Shown in pieces: positions 44,382 to 54,400 of a DNA stretch of 64,000 nt. Under the pieces are notes generated by a model. It was not told the origin of the DNA, made no database searches, and saw only the letters and a list, made by a program, of their open reading frames with translations. Position numbers and translations under genes: made by a program. The stretch spans positions 124,001 to 188,000 of the forward strand of contig NZ_CP039424.1 of NCBI RefSeq assembly GCF_005877055.1, given 5' to 3'. This DNA is from Citricoccus sp. SGAir0253 (GTDB taxonomy: Bacteria > Actinomycetota > Actinomycetes > Actinomycetales > Micrococcaceae). Within the stretch, counting starts at the first letter, position 1. Each line of letters begins with the position of its first letter.

Positions 44382-45201
44382 TGGCACTCCTGCACGTCGA
44401 AGAAGGCGTTTCCATCCACCCTAGTCAGATTAGGGGCGAGGCAGATCACAGGGCTCTAACGATGGCACTGGAGCGGCGCCCAGGTTCGGGGCCGCGGTGC
44501 TGGCCATCTCCGCACCAAGATCAGACCGCGCTACTCTCGGGAGGCACTGGAGCACGCCTTGTTCGTGTAGACGACCCACCTCCGCAAAACGATCGGCTTA
44601 CGGAACCTGAGCCAGCGCAGCCCCGGCGGCCAGGTCCTCGGACCGGAAGCCGCCACTGAGCATCGACAGAACACCGCCATTTACCGGTGAAAGCCACAGA
44701 CCCCACTCCCCCGGATTCTGGCGAAACTTGCCGACGCCACAATCACGCGCTTTTGTCTCATTCGCCAGCGTCTCAACTACCTGAGAACAGTCGAGCTATT
44801 GAGACGAGGGCCGGATGGCAAGCCTGGGTACGCGTGTCAGGTTCAGAAGTGGGCTTCACTGATGTCAGGAGCGCCCTGCACTCGATTCCCCCGTCGTCTC
44901 CGCGTCGATGAGTAGTCATCGACAGCGACCTCGATCAGTCCGGCTTCACGCCGGTGGGATGCTCGGTCCAGCCTTGTTCTTGTTAGCCGGTTCTGTCATA
45001 CGGTCCGGCCCGGCGAGCCCGTTGAGATCTGGTTCGTCGAGGTCACTGATGTCGCGGGCTGAGCGCGGGAGCTTTGCCTCGATGGGGTGCCTTCTCCTCG
45101 CAGGGAGAAGCGAGCCCCGGGCCTTTTCATTCTTTCCGGTCAGGCCTTAGCGGTGTCTGACCTGGGTGCTGGTTTTGGGGTGTTCCTGGAGGGATGAAGA
45201 G
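44382..45201. other. Gene-poor stretch with recombination-site relics
   Basis: About 820 bases of lower-GC DNA without a convincing gene. It contains a res-like 21-bp unit (44843-44863), a perfect hairpin (44904-44923: GTCGATGA arms around GTAG) and a second hairpin (45089-45108, CTTCTCC/GGAGAAG) followed by a T-rich run. It looks like the scar of a lost mobile element. Confidence 0.5.
44843..44863. repeat. Solo copy of the resolvase-associated 21-bp repeat
   Basis: TCAGAAGT-N5-TCACTGAT. The surrounding 27 bases match the sequence at 57012-57038 with three differences. The other two copies lie at the start of the frameshifted serine recombinase 12 kb away. Confidence 0.7.
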
Positions 45202-45978
45202 CTAGGAACGCTGTGCGGCACCTGCCGTGCCCGTCGGAGCAGGGGTGGCCTGGTCGTTTGTGCCGTTGCGGTCTTCGCTGAGGCTGTAGAACCAGGCGAT
45301 GTGGTGGTGTAGGGCGTCGGCGGCGTCCTGGCCGCGTCGGTCACGGAAGGCTTCCAGGATGGTCTTGTGCTGGTCTTGAAGGGTGCACCGCACGTCAGCC
45401 CAGTTGGGTAGGCCTGCGACGGTTTCCTGGACATAGCTGATGGTGGCCTGACGGAGGGAGTCCATGATGGTTTCGACCACCACGTTTCCGGCCAGGGAGC
45501 TAAGCAGGGTGTGGAATTGGGAGTCGTGTTCGTGGAACCACCCGGAAGGCAGGTCCGGGTCGTCCATGGTGTCGAGCAGCTCGGCGGCCTGGTTCAGGAT
45601 TTCTGAGCGCTGTTCCGTGTCCGGGGCGGCGGCGGAGTCGAGGGCCGACTGGGTTTCCAGCAGGAGTCGGGTCTGGACGATGTCCCGGACCGGAAGGGAC
45701 CGGGTGGCGATGTGCATCCGCAGCGCCCACGCCAGGGCGGAGGACGGTTCGGAGATCACCACGGCCCCTGAGCTGGGTCCGGAGCCGGTCGCGGATCGGA
45801 CCAGGCCCATGGCGTCGAGGATGCGCACGGCCTCGCGGACCGATGCCCGGGAGATGGCGAACTCCTCGGCGAGCTGGCGTTCGCTGGGTAGTTTGTCCCC
45901 CACGGAGATCTCCCCGGACCTCAACCGCTGCTCCAGCCAGTCGAGCACGACGGTGTAAGTACGGGACGTGGGGGGCAT
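45202..45978 (-). CDS. GntR/FadR-family regulator, LldR-like
   Basis: A 258-residue regulator: N-terminal winged HTH (DKLPSERQLAEEFAISRASV, REAVRILDAMGLVRSATG) and a C-terminal FCD domain (VRDIVQTRLLLETQSALDSA, FHEHDSQFHTLLSSLAGNVV) that binds small carboxylates. It lies just downstream of the lactate permease and across from the lut genes, so it probably senses lactate. The TGGTC-type palindromes at 47758 and 47923 fit its family. Minus-strand TACGAT (46012-46017) could give it its own promoter. Confidence 0.88.
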   Translation of the reverse strand: MPPTSRTYTVVLDWLEQRLRSGEISVGDKLPSERQLAEEFAISRASVREAVRILDAMGLVRSATGSGPSSGAVVISEPSSALAWALRMHIATRSLPVRDIVQTRLLLETQSALDSAAAPDTEQRSEILNQAAELLDTMDDPDLPSGWFHEHDSQFHTLLSSLAGNVVVETIMDSLRQATISYVQETVAGLPNWADVRCTLQDQHKTILEAFRDRRGQDAADALHHHIAWFYSLSEDRNGTNDQATPAPTGTAGAAQRS

Positions 45979-46033
45979 GGGTATCTCCGGGGCCTAGGTG
46001 GACCGACTCATCGTACTGGCTTTGGGCGCGTTC

Positions 46034-47704
46034 TCAGTTGCCCGGCAGCATCCAGGCCAGCACGTTGGACTGCAGGAACACGAGGGTGCACAGCAGCAGC
46101 AGCAGGCCGACCGACCACCAGATGACGGAGCGGAAGATGGCCGATTCCTTGCCCTCCATGGCCACCGAGGTTGCCGCGATGGCCAGCGACTGGGGCGAGA
46201 TCATCTTGCCGACCACCCCGCCGGAGGTGTTCGCGGCGGTCATCAGGTGCGGGTCCAGGCCCGCCTCCAGGGCGGCGGTCTTCTGCAGGTTGGCGAACAG
46301 TGCGTTGGCCGAGGTGTCCGAACCGGTCACGGCCGTGCCGATCCAGCCCAGGACGGGTGAGAAGAAGGCGAAGGCGGCACCGAGTCCGGCCACCCAGGTG
46401 CCCATGGCGATGGTCTGGCCGGAGAAGTTCATCACGTAGGCCAGGGACAGCACGGCCATGATGGTCAGGGCCGCGAAGCGCATCCGCCAGAACGTCCTGC
46501 CGATCTCCGCCACGGCGTTGCCCAGGGAGAGTCGGAACTTGCCGTGGGCGTTGAAGAGGGAGTAGATCAGGGCCACCAGCAGCCCGGCGATCAGCAGCAG
46601 GGTGCCCGGGCTGGAGAGCCATTGGAACTTGTAGACGGTGTTGGTGATCGGCTCGCCGTCGGCATTGAGCAGCCGCCCGTCCAGTCCGGGCCACGGGATG
46701 GCGATGTCCGTGGCGGCCAGCGCCGCCGGGATATCCACTCCGATCGTCCACAGCTTGGCGATGCCGAAGACCGCGACCACGAGGATATAGGGCAGCACCG
46801 CCATCCAGATGCGCGCCGGCGTCAGGGACTCCGGGGAGGCCGGTTTGGCCACGCCCAGGCGGTCGCGCACCGCGTCGGCGCCCTTGGGCTTCCAGAACCG
46901 CAGGAATATTACGGCGGCGGCCAGCCCGGCCAGCGAGGCGACGACGTCGGTGAGCTCGTAGGAGAAGTAGGTGGCGCTCCACCACTGGGCGACGGCGAAG
47001 GTGGCGCCGATGACCAGGGCGGCCGGCCAGGCCTCGCGCAGCCCCCGGAAGCCATCGATGATCAGCAGCAGGAAGGAGGGAACCAGCAGGGCCAGGAACG
47101 GGGCCTGGTGTCCGACGACCGCGCCGATGTCGGCCGGGTCCAGGTTGGTCAGCACGCCGGCGGTCGTGATGGGGATGCCGATGGCGCCGAAGGCCACGGG
47201 GGCGGTGTTGGCGATGAGCACCACGGTGGCCGTCTTCAACGGCTTCAACCCCAGGGCCAGGATCATGGTGGCCGTGATGGCAACCGGGGCGCCGAAGCCG
47301 GCCAGGGCCTCCAGCAGGCCGCCGAAACAGAACGCGATGAGGATGGCCTGGATGCGCAGGTCCCCGCCGCCGATGGTGTCGAAGAGGGTCCGCATGTCCT
47401 CGAACCGTCCGCTGAGCACCGTCACCTGGTAGAACCACAGCGCCAGGACCACGATCCACACGATCGGGAACAGTCCGAACACGGCCCCCTGCGTGACCGA
47501 GAGCAGGGCCAGGTCCCCGGGCATGTGGAAGCCCACCACGGCCACGGCGAGGGCGACCAGCAAAGCGACCACGCCACAGATGTACGCCCGGGCCTTCACC
47601 ACCAACAGCATGACGAAGAACGTGATCAGAGGCAGGGAGCCGACGAGGGCAGAGAGCGCCACGCTCCCGGCTACGGCGTCGGGCATCGCGATGAATGTGC
47701 TCAC
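46034..47704 (-). CDS. lctP: L-lactate permease
   Basis: A 556-residue LctP/LldP-family transporter that imports lactate (and glycolate) with protons. Recognisable: WIVVLALWFYQVTVLSGRFE, FCFGGLLEALAGFGAPVAIT, APVAFGAIGIPITTAGVLTN and NTSGGVVGKMISPQSLAIAA near the C-terminus. GTG 47704 is chosen because AGGAG lies 6 bases upstream; the open frame extends a further 12 codons without a ribosome site. It is divergent from lutABC with about 275 bases between starts. Confidence 0.92.
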   Translation of the reverse strand: MSTFIAMPDAVAGSVALSALVGSLPLITFFVMLLVVKARAYICGVVALLVALAVAVVGFHMPGDLALLSVTQGAVFGLFPIVWIVVLALWFYQVTVLSGRFEDMRTLFDTIGGGDLRIQAILIAFCFGGLLEALAGFGAPVAITATMILALGLKPLKTATVVLIANTAPVAFGAIGIPITTAGVLTNLDPADIGAVVGHQAPFLALLVPSFLLLIIDGFRGLREAWPAALVIGATFAVAQWWSATYFSYELTDVVASLAGLAAAVIFLRFWKPKGADAVRDRLGVAKPASPESLTPARIWMAVLPYILVVAVFGIAKLWTIGVDIPAALAATDIAIPWPGLDGRLLNADGEPITNTVYKFQWLSSPGTLLLIAGLLVALIYSLFNAHGKFRLSLGNAVAEIGRTFWRMRFAALTIMAVLSLAYVMNFSGQTIAMGTWVAGLGAAFAFFSPVLGWIGTAVTGSDTSANALFANLQKTAALEAGLDPHLMTAANTSGGVVGKMISPQSLAIAATSVAMEGKESAIFRSVIWWSVGLLLLLCTLVFLQSNVLAWMLPGN

Positions 47705-47757
47705 GCGGATCTCCTGGATGGGGCGGTCGGGAACCGGCAACGCCGGTCAGATGTGGA

Positions 47758-47774
47758 CTGACCACAGTGGTCAG
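47758..47774. promoter_or_regulatory. GntR-type operator in front of the lactate permease
   Basis: CTGACCACAGTGGTCAG is a perfect 8-1-8 palindrome, 54 bases upstream of the permease start. It shares GACCAC/GTGGTC half-sites with the operator at 47923. Confidence 0.8.
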
Positions 47775-47895
47775 GCCACAGACGATATATGAGGTGAGTC
47801 ACACACGTCAACCGCCCTCCAATTTCTCTCCCGCGGTAGGCCCGCCCCTCCCCCGCGCGTCTCACCGGAACGGAAGGCTGCCCCGACGCGGCCGA

Positions 47896-47935
47896 TTGTG
47901 TGGCGGCCATCACTCGCTTATAGTGGTCTGACCAC
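47896..47935 (+). promoter_or_regulatory. lutABC promoter with overlapping GntR-type operator
   Basis: TTGTGT (47896-47901) and TATAGT (47919-47924) are spaced by 17 bases, a near-consensus promoter. GTGGTCTGACCAC (47923-47935) is a perfect 6-1-6 palindrome starting at the end of the -10 box, so bound repressor would block initiation. Confidence 0.8.
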
Positions 47936-47980
47936 AGGGGCTCGATCGGTCCCAGTCCCTCTTTTGCCGATGGAGGTCGC

Positions 47981-48880
47981 ATGAGAATCGCCTTGTTCGC
48001 CACGTGCATCGTGGACGCGATGTACCCGCGGGTCGCTCTGGCGACCGTGCGGGTCCTGGAGCGGCTCGGCCACGAGGTGGTGTTCCCGCCCGGGCAGGGG
48101 TGCTGTTCGCAGATGCACGTCAACAGCGGCTACCTACAGGACGCGCTGCCGGTGGTGCGCAACCACGTGAAGGCCTTCAGTGCCGCGGACTACGACGTCG
48201 CGGTGGCGCCCTCGGGGTCCTGTGTGGCCTCCCTGGGGCACCAGCAACCGATGGTCGCCCGGGCCGGCGGGGACGAGGACCTGGCTCGACGGGCCGAGGC
48301 GGTGGCCGGGACCACTTATGAGCTCTCCCAATTGCTGGTGGACGTGCTCGGGGTGTCCGATGCCGCCGAGCAGCTGGGGTCGTGGTTCCCACACACGGTG
48401 ACGTATCACCCGTCCTGCCATGGGATGCGGTTGCTGCGCCTGGGTGACCGGCAGAAGGACCTGGTGCGCTCCGTGGCCGGGGTGGAGTTCACCGAGCTGC
48501 CCGACGCCGAGGAGTGTTGCGGGTTCGGCGGCACGTTCTCGTTCAAGAACCCGGACGTGTCCGCGGCGATGGCCGAGGAGAAAATCGGCAACATCACCGC
48601 CACCGGCGCCCAGGTCTGCACCGGTGGGGACGCCTCCTGCCTGATGCACCTGGGCGGGGCGATCTCCCGCACCGGCGCGGGGGTGGCCACCGTGCACTTC
48701 GCCGAGATCCTGGCCTCCACCCGGCAGAACCCGCTGGAGGTGACCGGGCCGGTGGAGCTGTCCATCCCCGGCCCGACCGGACGACGCCACCGGACCCAAG
48801 CCGCCGCCGGTTCGGCCGCCGGTTCGGCCAGTAGTGATGCCCCCGCGGCCGTGGCCGCCGATTCAGGAGAGAGCCGATGA
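47981..48880 (+). CDS. lutA: L-lactate oxidation iron-sulfur protein LutA/LldE
   Basis: A 299-residue subunit of the LutABC lactate dehydrogenase system. It has the paired CCG-domain motifs: GQGCCSQMHVNSGYL in the first half, and YHPSCHGMRLL plus EECCGFGGTFSFKNPDVSAA in the second. These cysteines bind a cluster and take part in electron transfer. The C-terminus carries a low-complexity Ala/Gly/Ser tail. ATG 47981 is behind GGAGGTCGC. The stop overlaps the lutB ATG. Confidence 0.92.
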   Translation: MRIALFATCIVDAMYPRVALATVRVLERLGHEVVFPPGQGCCSQMHVNSGYLQDALPVVRNHVKAFSAADYDVAVAPSGSCVASLGHQQPMVARAGGDEDLARRAEAVAGTTYELSQLLVDVLGVSDAAEQLGSWFPHTVTYHPSCHGMRLLRLGDRQKDLVRSVAGVEFTELPDAEECCGFGGTFSFKNPDVSAAMAEEKIGNITATGAQVCTGGDASCLMHLGGAISRTGAGVATVHFAEILASTRQNPLEVTGPVELSIPGPTGRRHRTQAAAGSAAGSASSDAPAAVAADSGESR

Positions 48881-50610
48881 GCCGCACCGCCCTCGGGATG
48901 CCCGCCGTCCGCCCCGTGCACGGGCAGGGGAACCTGCACGCCGAGACCGCCTTCCCGGCCGCGGCCCGGACCGAGATGGGCAACACCCAGATGCGGGCCA
49001 ACATCCGCCACGCCACCCACACGATCCGCGGCAAGCGCGCCAACGTGGTCAACGAGCTCCCGGACTGGCAGGCGCTGCGCTCGGCCGGCTCGGCCCTCAA
49101 GGAGTCGGTGATGGCGAACCTGCCCGAGCTGTTGGAGCAGTTCGAGGCCAACGTCACCGCCCGCGGCGGCACCGTGCACTGGGCCCGGGACGCCGCCGAG
49201 GCCAACCGGATCATCACGAACCTGGTCCAGGCCACCGGCAGCACCGAGGCCATCAAGATCAAGTCCATGGCCACCGCGGAGATCGACCTGGAACGCCACC
49301 TGGCCGAACATGGGATCACCGCCACCGAGACCGACCTGGCCGAACTGATCGTCCAGCTGGGTCACGACCGCTCCTCGCACATCCTGGTCCCGGCCATCCA
49401 CAAGAACCGCCACGAGATCCGCGAGATCTTCCTGCGGGAGATGACCGAGACCGACGAGACCCTCACCTCCGAGCCGCGCGACCTGGCCGAGGCCGCCCGC
49501 GCCCACCTGCGCGAGAAGTTCCTCTCCACCAAGGTCGCGATCTCCGGGGCGAACTTCGGGGTCGCCGAGACCGGCACGCTGACCGTGGTGGAGTCCGAGG
49601 GCAACGGGCGGATGTGCCTGACCCTGCCCGAGACGCTGATCACCGTGATGGGCATCGAGAAACTCGTCCCCACCTTCGCCGACCTGGAGGTCTACCTGCA
49701 GTTGCTGCCGCGGTCCTCCACGGGTGAGCGGATGAACCCCTACACCTCGATGTGGACTGGGGTCACCCCCGGGGACGGGCCCCAGGACGTGCACGTGGTG
49801 CTGCTGGACAACGGCCGCTCCGCGGTGCTCTCGGACCCGGCCGGCCGCTCGGCGTTGCACTGCATCCGCTGCTCGGCCTGCCTGAACGTGTGCCCGGTCT
49901 ACGAACAGGCCGGCGGACACGCCTACGGCTCGACCTACCCCGGCCCGATCGGGGCGATCCTCTCGCCCCAGCTGACCGGGATCACCTCGGCGGAGAACGC
50001 CTCCCTGCCGTACGCCTCCACCCTATGCGGGGCCTGCTACGACGTGTGCCCGGTGAAGATCGACATCCCCGAGATCCTCGTGCACCTGCGCGACGAGGAC
50101 GTGCGCACCAAGCACGGCCAGCGCCCCGCCGCCGACGCGGTCCCCACCGAAGACGGCGCCACCGCCGCCCTTCAGACTCCGGCCGGCCCCCAAGCCACCG
50201 CCGAGAACACCGGCGGTGGCCGCAGCACCGGATCGGCATCGGGACCGGCCTCGGGCCGGGTGCGCCGATTGTTCCAGCGGCTGCCGCACCCGCCGTCCGA
50301 GATGGACCTGATGATGAAGGGCGCCTCGATGGTGATGTCCTCCGGACGGCGCATGGCCCTGGCCGAGCGGGCCCTGCCCCTGGGCCGGGCCGTGGCCGGC
50401 CACGACCGACGCATCAGCTGGCTGCCCGGCATGGCCGGTGGCTGGACCGACGTCCGCGACATCCCGGCACCGCCCCGTGAGTCCTTCCGCAACTGGTGGG
50501 CCCAACACGCCGACGAAACGCAAGACCGGGTGCGCGCGGACGGGACGGCGCCCAACGCCGACCCAGCCCAACCCACCGACCCGCACCAGTTAAAGGAGGG
50601 CGACCGATGA
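48877..50610 (+). CDS. lutB: L-lactate oxidation iron-sulfur protein LutB/LldF
   Basis: A 577-residue ferredoxin-like subunit: an N-terminal LUD domain (ITNLVQATGSTEAIKIKSMA, AISGANFGVAETGTLTVVES), then two [4Fe-4S] motifs CIRCSACLNVCPVY and CGACYDVCPVKIDIP. A proline/alanine-rich linker follows, with a conserved C-terminal helix region. Longer than many homologues because of the linker (residues about 410-450). It overlaps both neighbours by four bases. Confidence 0.92.
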   Translation: MSRTALGMPAVRPVHGQGNLHAETAFPAAARTEMGNTQMRANIRHATHTIRGKRANVVNELPDWQALRSAGSALKESVMANLPELLEQFEANVTARGGTVHWARDAAEANRIITNLVQATGSTEAIKIKSMATAEIDLERHLAEHGITATETDLAELIVQLGHDRSSHILVPAIHKNRHEIREIFLREMTETDETLTSEPRDLAEAARAHLREKFLSTKVAISGANFGVAETGTLTVVESEGNGRMCLTLPETLITVMGIEKLVPTFADLEVYLQLLPRSSTGERMNPYTSMWTGVTPGDGPQDVHVVLLDNGRSAVLSDPAGRSALHCIRCSACLNVCPVYEQAGGHAYGSTYPGPIGAILSPQLTGITSAENASLPYASTLCGACYDVCPVKIDIPEILVHLRDEDVRTKHGQRPAADAVPTEDGATAALQTPAGPQATAENTGGGRSTGSASGPASGRVRRLFQRLPHPPSEMDLMMKGASMVMSSGRRMALAERALPLGRAVAGHDRRISWLPGMAGGWTDVRDIPAPPRESFRNWWAQHADETQDRVRADGTAPNADPAQPTDPHQLKEGDR

Positions 50611-51248
50611 GCACCGACGCCAAGACCGAGATCCTGGCCCGCATCCGCGGCGCCCTGGCCGACCAGCCCACCGCCCCGACGGTGGAACGCGCCTACCGCA
50701 CGGTGTCCGACCGGCCCGCCGGGGACGTCCTGGAGATGCTCGAGGACCGGCTCGTCGACTACAAGGCCACGGTCCACCACGAGAACGTGGAAACCCTACC
50801 GGCACGCATCACCGAGCTGCTGGGCTCATCCGCCCGGTACGTGGTCCCCGCTGGCCTGGACCCATCCTGGCTGCCGGCCGACACCGACACCCTCCAGATG
50901 ATCCGGGAGTCCACGGATGAACACGGACGGGTGCTCGGGGTCCGGGAACTCAATGCCGTGGACGCCGTGGTCACCTCCTCCACCGTGTCCTGCGCCGAGA
51001 CCGGCACGATCTTCCTCACCGCCCGCCCCGACGAGGGACGCCGGGCCATCAGCCTGGTCCCGGACCACCACATCTGCGTGGTTCCGGCCGCATCGGTGGT
51101 GGAACTGATCCCCGAGGCCCTGGTCCGGGTCGAGCCCACCGCGCCGATCACCATGATCTCCGGGCCCTCGGCCACCTCGGACATCGAGCTCGAACGCGTC
51201 GAGGGCGTCCACGGCCCACGCCGGCTCGACGTCATCCTGCTCGGCTAA
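50607..51248 (+). CDS. lutC: L-lactate oxidation protein LutC/LldG
   Basis: A 213-residue LUD-domain protein, the third subunit of the L-lactate system. Typical parts: KTEILARIRGALAD at the N-terminus, VDAVVTSSTVSCAETGTIFL and LVPDHHICVVPAASVVELIP, ending in GPSATSDIELERVEGVHGPR. The ATG at 50607 has AAAGGAGG upstream and overlaps the lutB stop. Confidence 0.92.
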   Translation: MSTDAKTEILARIRGALADQPTAPTVERAYRTVSDRPAGDVLEMLEDRLVDYKATVHHENVETLPARITELLGSSARYVVPAGLDPSWLPADTDTLQMIRESTDEHGRVLGVRELNAVDAVVTSSTVSCAETGTIFLTARPDEGRRAISLVPDHHICVVPAASVVELIPEALVRVEPTAPITMISGPSATSDIELERVEGVHGPRRLDVILLG

Positions 51249-51426
51249 TACCCCCACCCCGAGGCCTGCCGGCCGTCGGGACCTGCCGGCCAGTGGCCTG
51301 CCCGCGGTGGGGCCGATCACCGCGGCGGGGCCTCACCGCGCCCCGAGACCGGGTGGTGCCCGGTCCTCTTGTACCTTTCGACAGCTCCGTGCGCCTTCCG
51401 GGTGCTCACGGCAGCGGAACGGAGTG

Positions 51427-54400
51427 ATGTTCGTGTTCCAGAAGATCCTTGTGGCCAATCGCGGCGAGATCGCCATCCGGGCGTTCCGGGCGGCCGTCGA
51501 GCTGGGGGCCCAGACCGTGGCGGTCTTCCCCTATGAGGACCGCAACTCCCTGCACCGGCAGAAAGCCGACGAGGCCTACCAGATCGGTGAACGGGGCCAC
51601 CCGGTCCGGGCCTACCTGGACGTGGAGGAGATCCTCCGGATCGCCATCGAAGCCGGGTGTGATGCGATCTACCCGGGCTACGGTTTCCTGTCCGAGAACC
51701 CGGAGTTGGCCCGGGCGGCCGCGGCGGCGGGCATCACCTTCGTCGGCCCGGCGGCGGAGATCCTGGAACTGGCCGGCAACAAGGTGCAGGCGCTGCGGGC
51801 CGCCAAGCGGGCCGGGATCCCGACCCTGGATTCCTCGGAGCCGTCCTCGGACGTGGAGTACCTGCTGGGCGAGGCCGAGCGGATCGGGTTCCCGGTCTTC
51901 GTCAAGGCGGTAGCCGGCGGCGGCGGCCGGGGCATGCGCCGGGTGGAGACCGCCCGGGAACTGCCCGAAGCCCTGGCCGCGGCGATGCGCGAGGCCGACA
52001 CGGCCTTCGGGGACCGGACCATGTTCGTGGAGCAGGCAGTGTTGCGCCCGCGGCACATCGAGGTCCAGGTCCTGGCCGATGCCACCGGCGAGGTAGTGCA
52101 CCTGTTCGAACGGGACTGTTCGGTGCAGCGCCGGCACCAGAAGGTCGTGGAGATCGCCCCGGCCCCGAACCTGGATGAGGAGATCCGTCAGGCCCTGCAC
52201 ACCGACGCGGTGCGCTTCGCCCGTGAGCTGGGCTACGTCAACGCCGGCACGGTCGAGTTCCTCGTGGACACCGCCGGGGACCGTGCCGGTCAGCACGTGT
52301 TCATCGAGATGAACCCCCGGATCCAGGTGGAGCACACGGTCACCGAGGAGATCACCGACGTCGACCTCGTGGCCTCCCAGCTGCGCATCGCCGCGGGCCA
52401 GACCTTGGATGAGCTCGGGATCCGGCAGGAGGACCTGCGGATCCGGGGCGCGGCGATGCAGTGCCGGATCACCACCGAGGACCCGGCCAACGGGTTCCGC
52501 CCCGATGTGGGTCGGATCTCCGCCTACCGTTCGGCCGGCGGGGCCGGGGTGCGCCTGGACAGCGGCACCGTGTACGCGGGCGCGCAGATCTCCCCGCACT
52601 TCGACTCGATGCTGGTCAAGCTCATCTGCCGCGGCCGGGACTACGCCACCGCCGTGCGCCGGGCCCGGCGCGCCCTGGCCGAGTTCCGCATCCGGGGGGT
52701 GGCCACCAACATCCAGTTCCTCCAGGCAGTGCTGGCCGACCCACAGTTCCTGGCCGGGGACGTGGCCACCGACTTCATCGAGTCCCGCCCCGAGCTGCTC
52801 CAGGCCCGGGTCTCCGCCGACCGGGCCACCAAGGCCCTGACCTGGCTGGCCGAAGCCACGGTTAACCAGCCCCACGGCCCTCGGGTCGAGGGCATCGACC
52901 CGCGCACGAAGCTGCCCCATTACCCCGGGGACAAACAGGACGAGCCGATGCGCTCCCCCTTCGACGGGCCCTCCGGGCACACTCCGCCGACGGGGTGGCG
53001 CCAGGTCCTCCAGGACACCGGTCCCGTCGGTTTCGCCCGGGCGTTGCGTGCACAGCAGGCGGTGGCCGTGACCTCCACGACGTTCCGGGATGCCCACCAG
53101 TCCCTGCTGGCCACCCGGGTGCGCACCCGGGACCTGCTGGCCGCCGCCCCGGCCTACGCCCACACCCTGCCCCAGCTGCTCTCGGTCGAGGCCTGGGGCG
53201 GGGCGACCTACGACGTCGCGCTGCGGTTCCTGGGTGAGGACCCTTGGGACCGGCTGGCGCGCCTGCGCGAGGCGATGCCGAACATCCCCATCCAGATGCT
53301 GCTGCGCGGGCGCAACACGGTCGGCTACACCCCGTACCCGACCGCAGTGACCGACGCCTTCGTCACCGAGGCCGCCTCGACCGGGGTGGACATCTTCCGC
53401 ATCTTCGACGCCCTCAACGACGTCGAGCAGATGCGCCCGGCGATCGAGGCGGTCCGGGCGACCGGTACCGCGGTGGCCGAAGTGGCCCTGTGCTACACCG
53501 GCGACCTCAACAACCCCGCCGAAGACCTCTACACCCTCGACTACTACCTGGACCTGGCCGAGCAGTGCGTCCAGGCCGGCGCCCATATCCTGGCGATCAA
53601 GGACATGGCCGGACTGCTGCGCCCGGCCGCGGCCACGAAGCTCGTCACCGCCCTGCGCGCACGGTTCGAGCTGCCCGTGCATCTGCACACCCACGACACC
53701 GCCGGTGGGCAGCTGGCCACCGTGATGGCCGCCGTGAATGCCGGGGTCGACGCGGTCGATGTCGCCGACGCCTCCATGGCCGGCACTACCTCCCAGGTCT
53801 CAGCCTCGGCCCTGGTTGCCGCCTTGGAACACACCGAGAGGGACACCGGGATCCCGCTGGACGCCGTCGCCGCCCTGGAACCCTATTGGGAGGTCATCCG
53901 CCGGATGTACGCCCCGTTCGAGTCCGGCCTGTCCGCCCCCACCGGGCGGGTCTACCGGCACGAGATCCCCGGCGGACAGCTATCCAACCTGCGCCAGCAA
54001 GCCATCGCCCTGGGCCTGGGCGAACGGTTCGAGGCCATCGAGGACATGTACACCGCCGCCAACGTCATGCTCGGCCGGCTCGTGAAGGTCACCCCGTCCT
54101 CCAAGGTCGTCGGCGACCTGGCCCTGCAACTGGTGGGCATGGGCGTGGACCCGGCCCAGTTCGAGGCCGACCCGCAGAGCTTCGACATCCCCGATTCGGT
54201 CATCGCCTTCCTCGCCGGGGAACTGGGCACCCCGCCAGGGGGCTGGCCCGAACCCTTCCGTTCCAAGGCGCTCCAGGGCCGCAACGTCAAGGTGGGCGTG
54301 ACGGAGCTGTCCGCCGAGGACACCGGGGCACTGGCCGCCGACTCAACGACCCGGCGGGCCACCCTGAACCGGTTACTTTTCCCCGGCCCGACCCGGGACT

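Noticed and set aside
44687-44911. Short open frame in the gene-poor stretch
   Set aside because: No ribosome site, biased composition, and it overlaps the res-like unit; no homologous pattern recognised.
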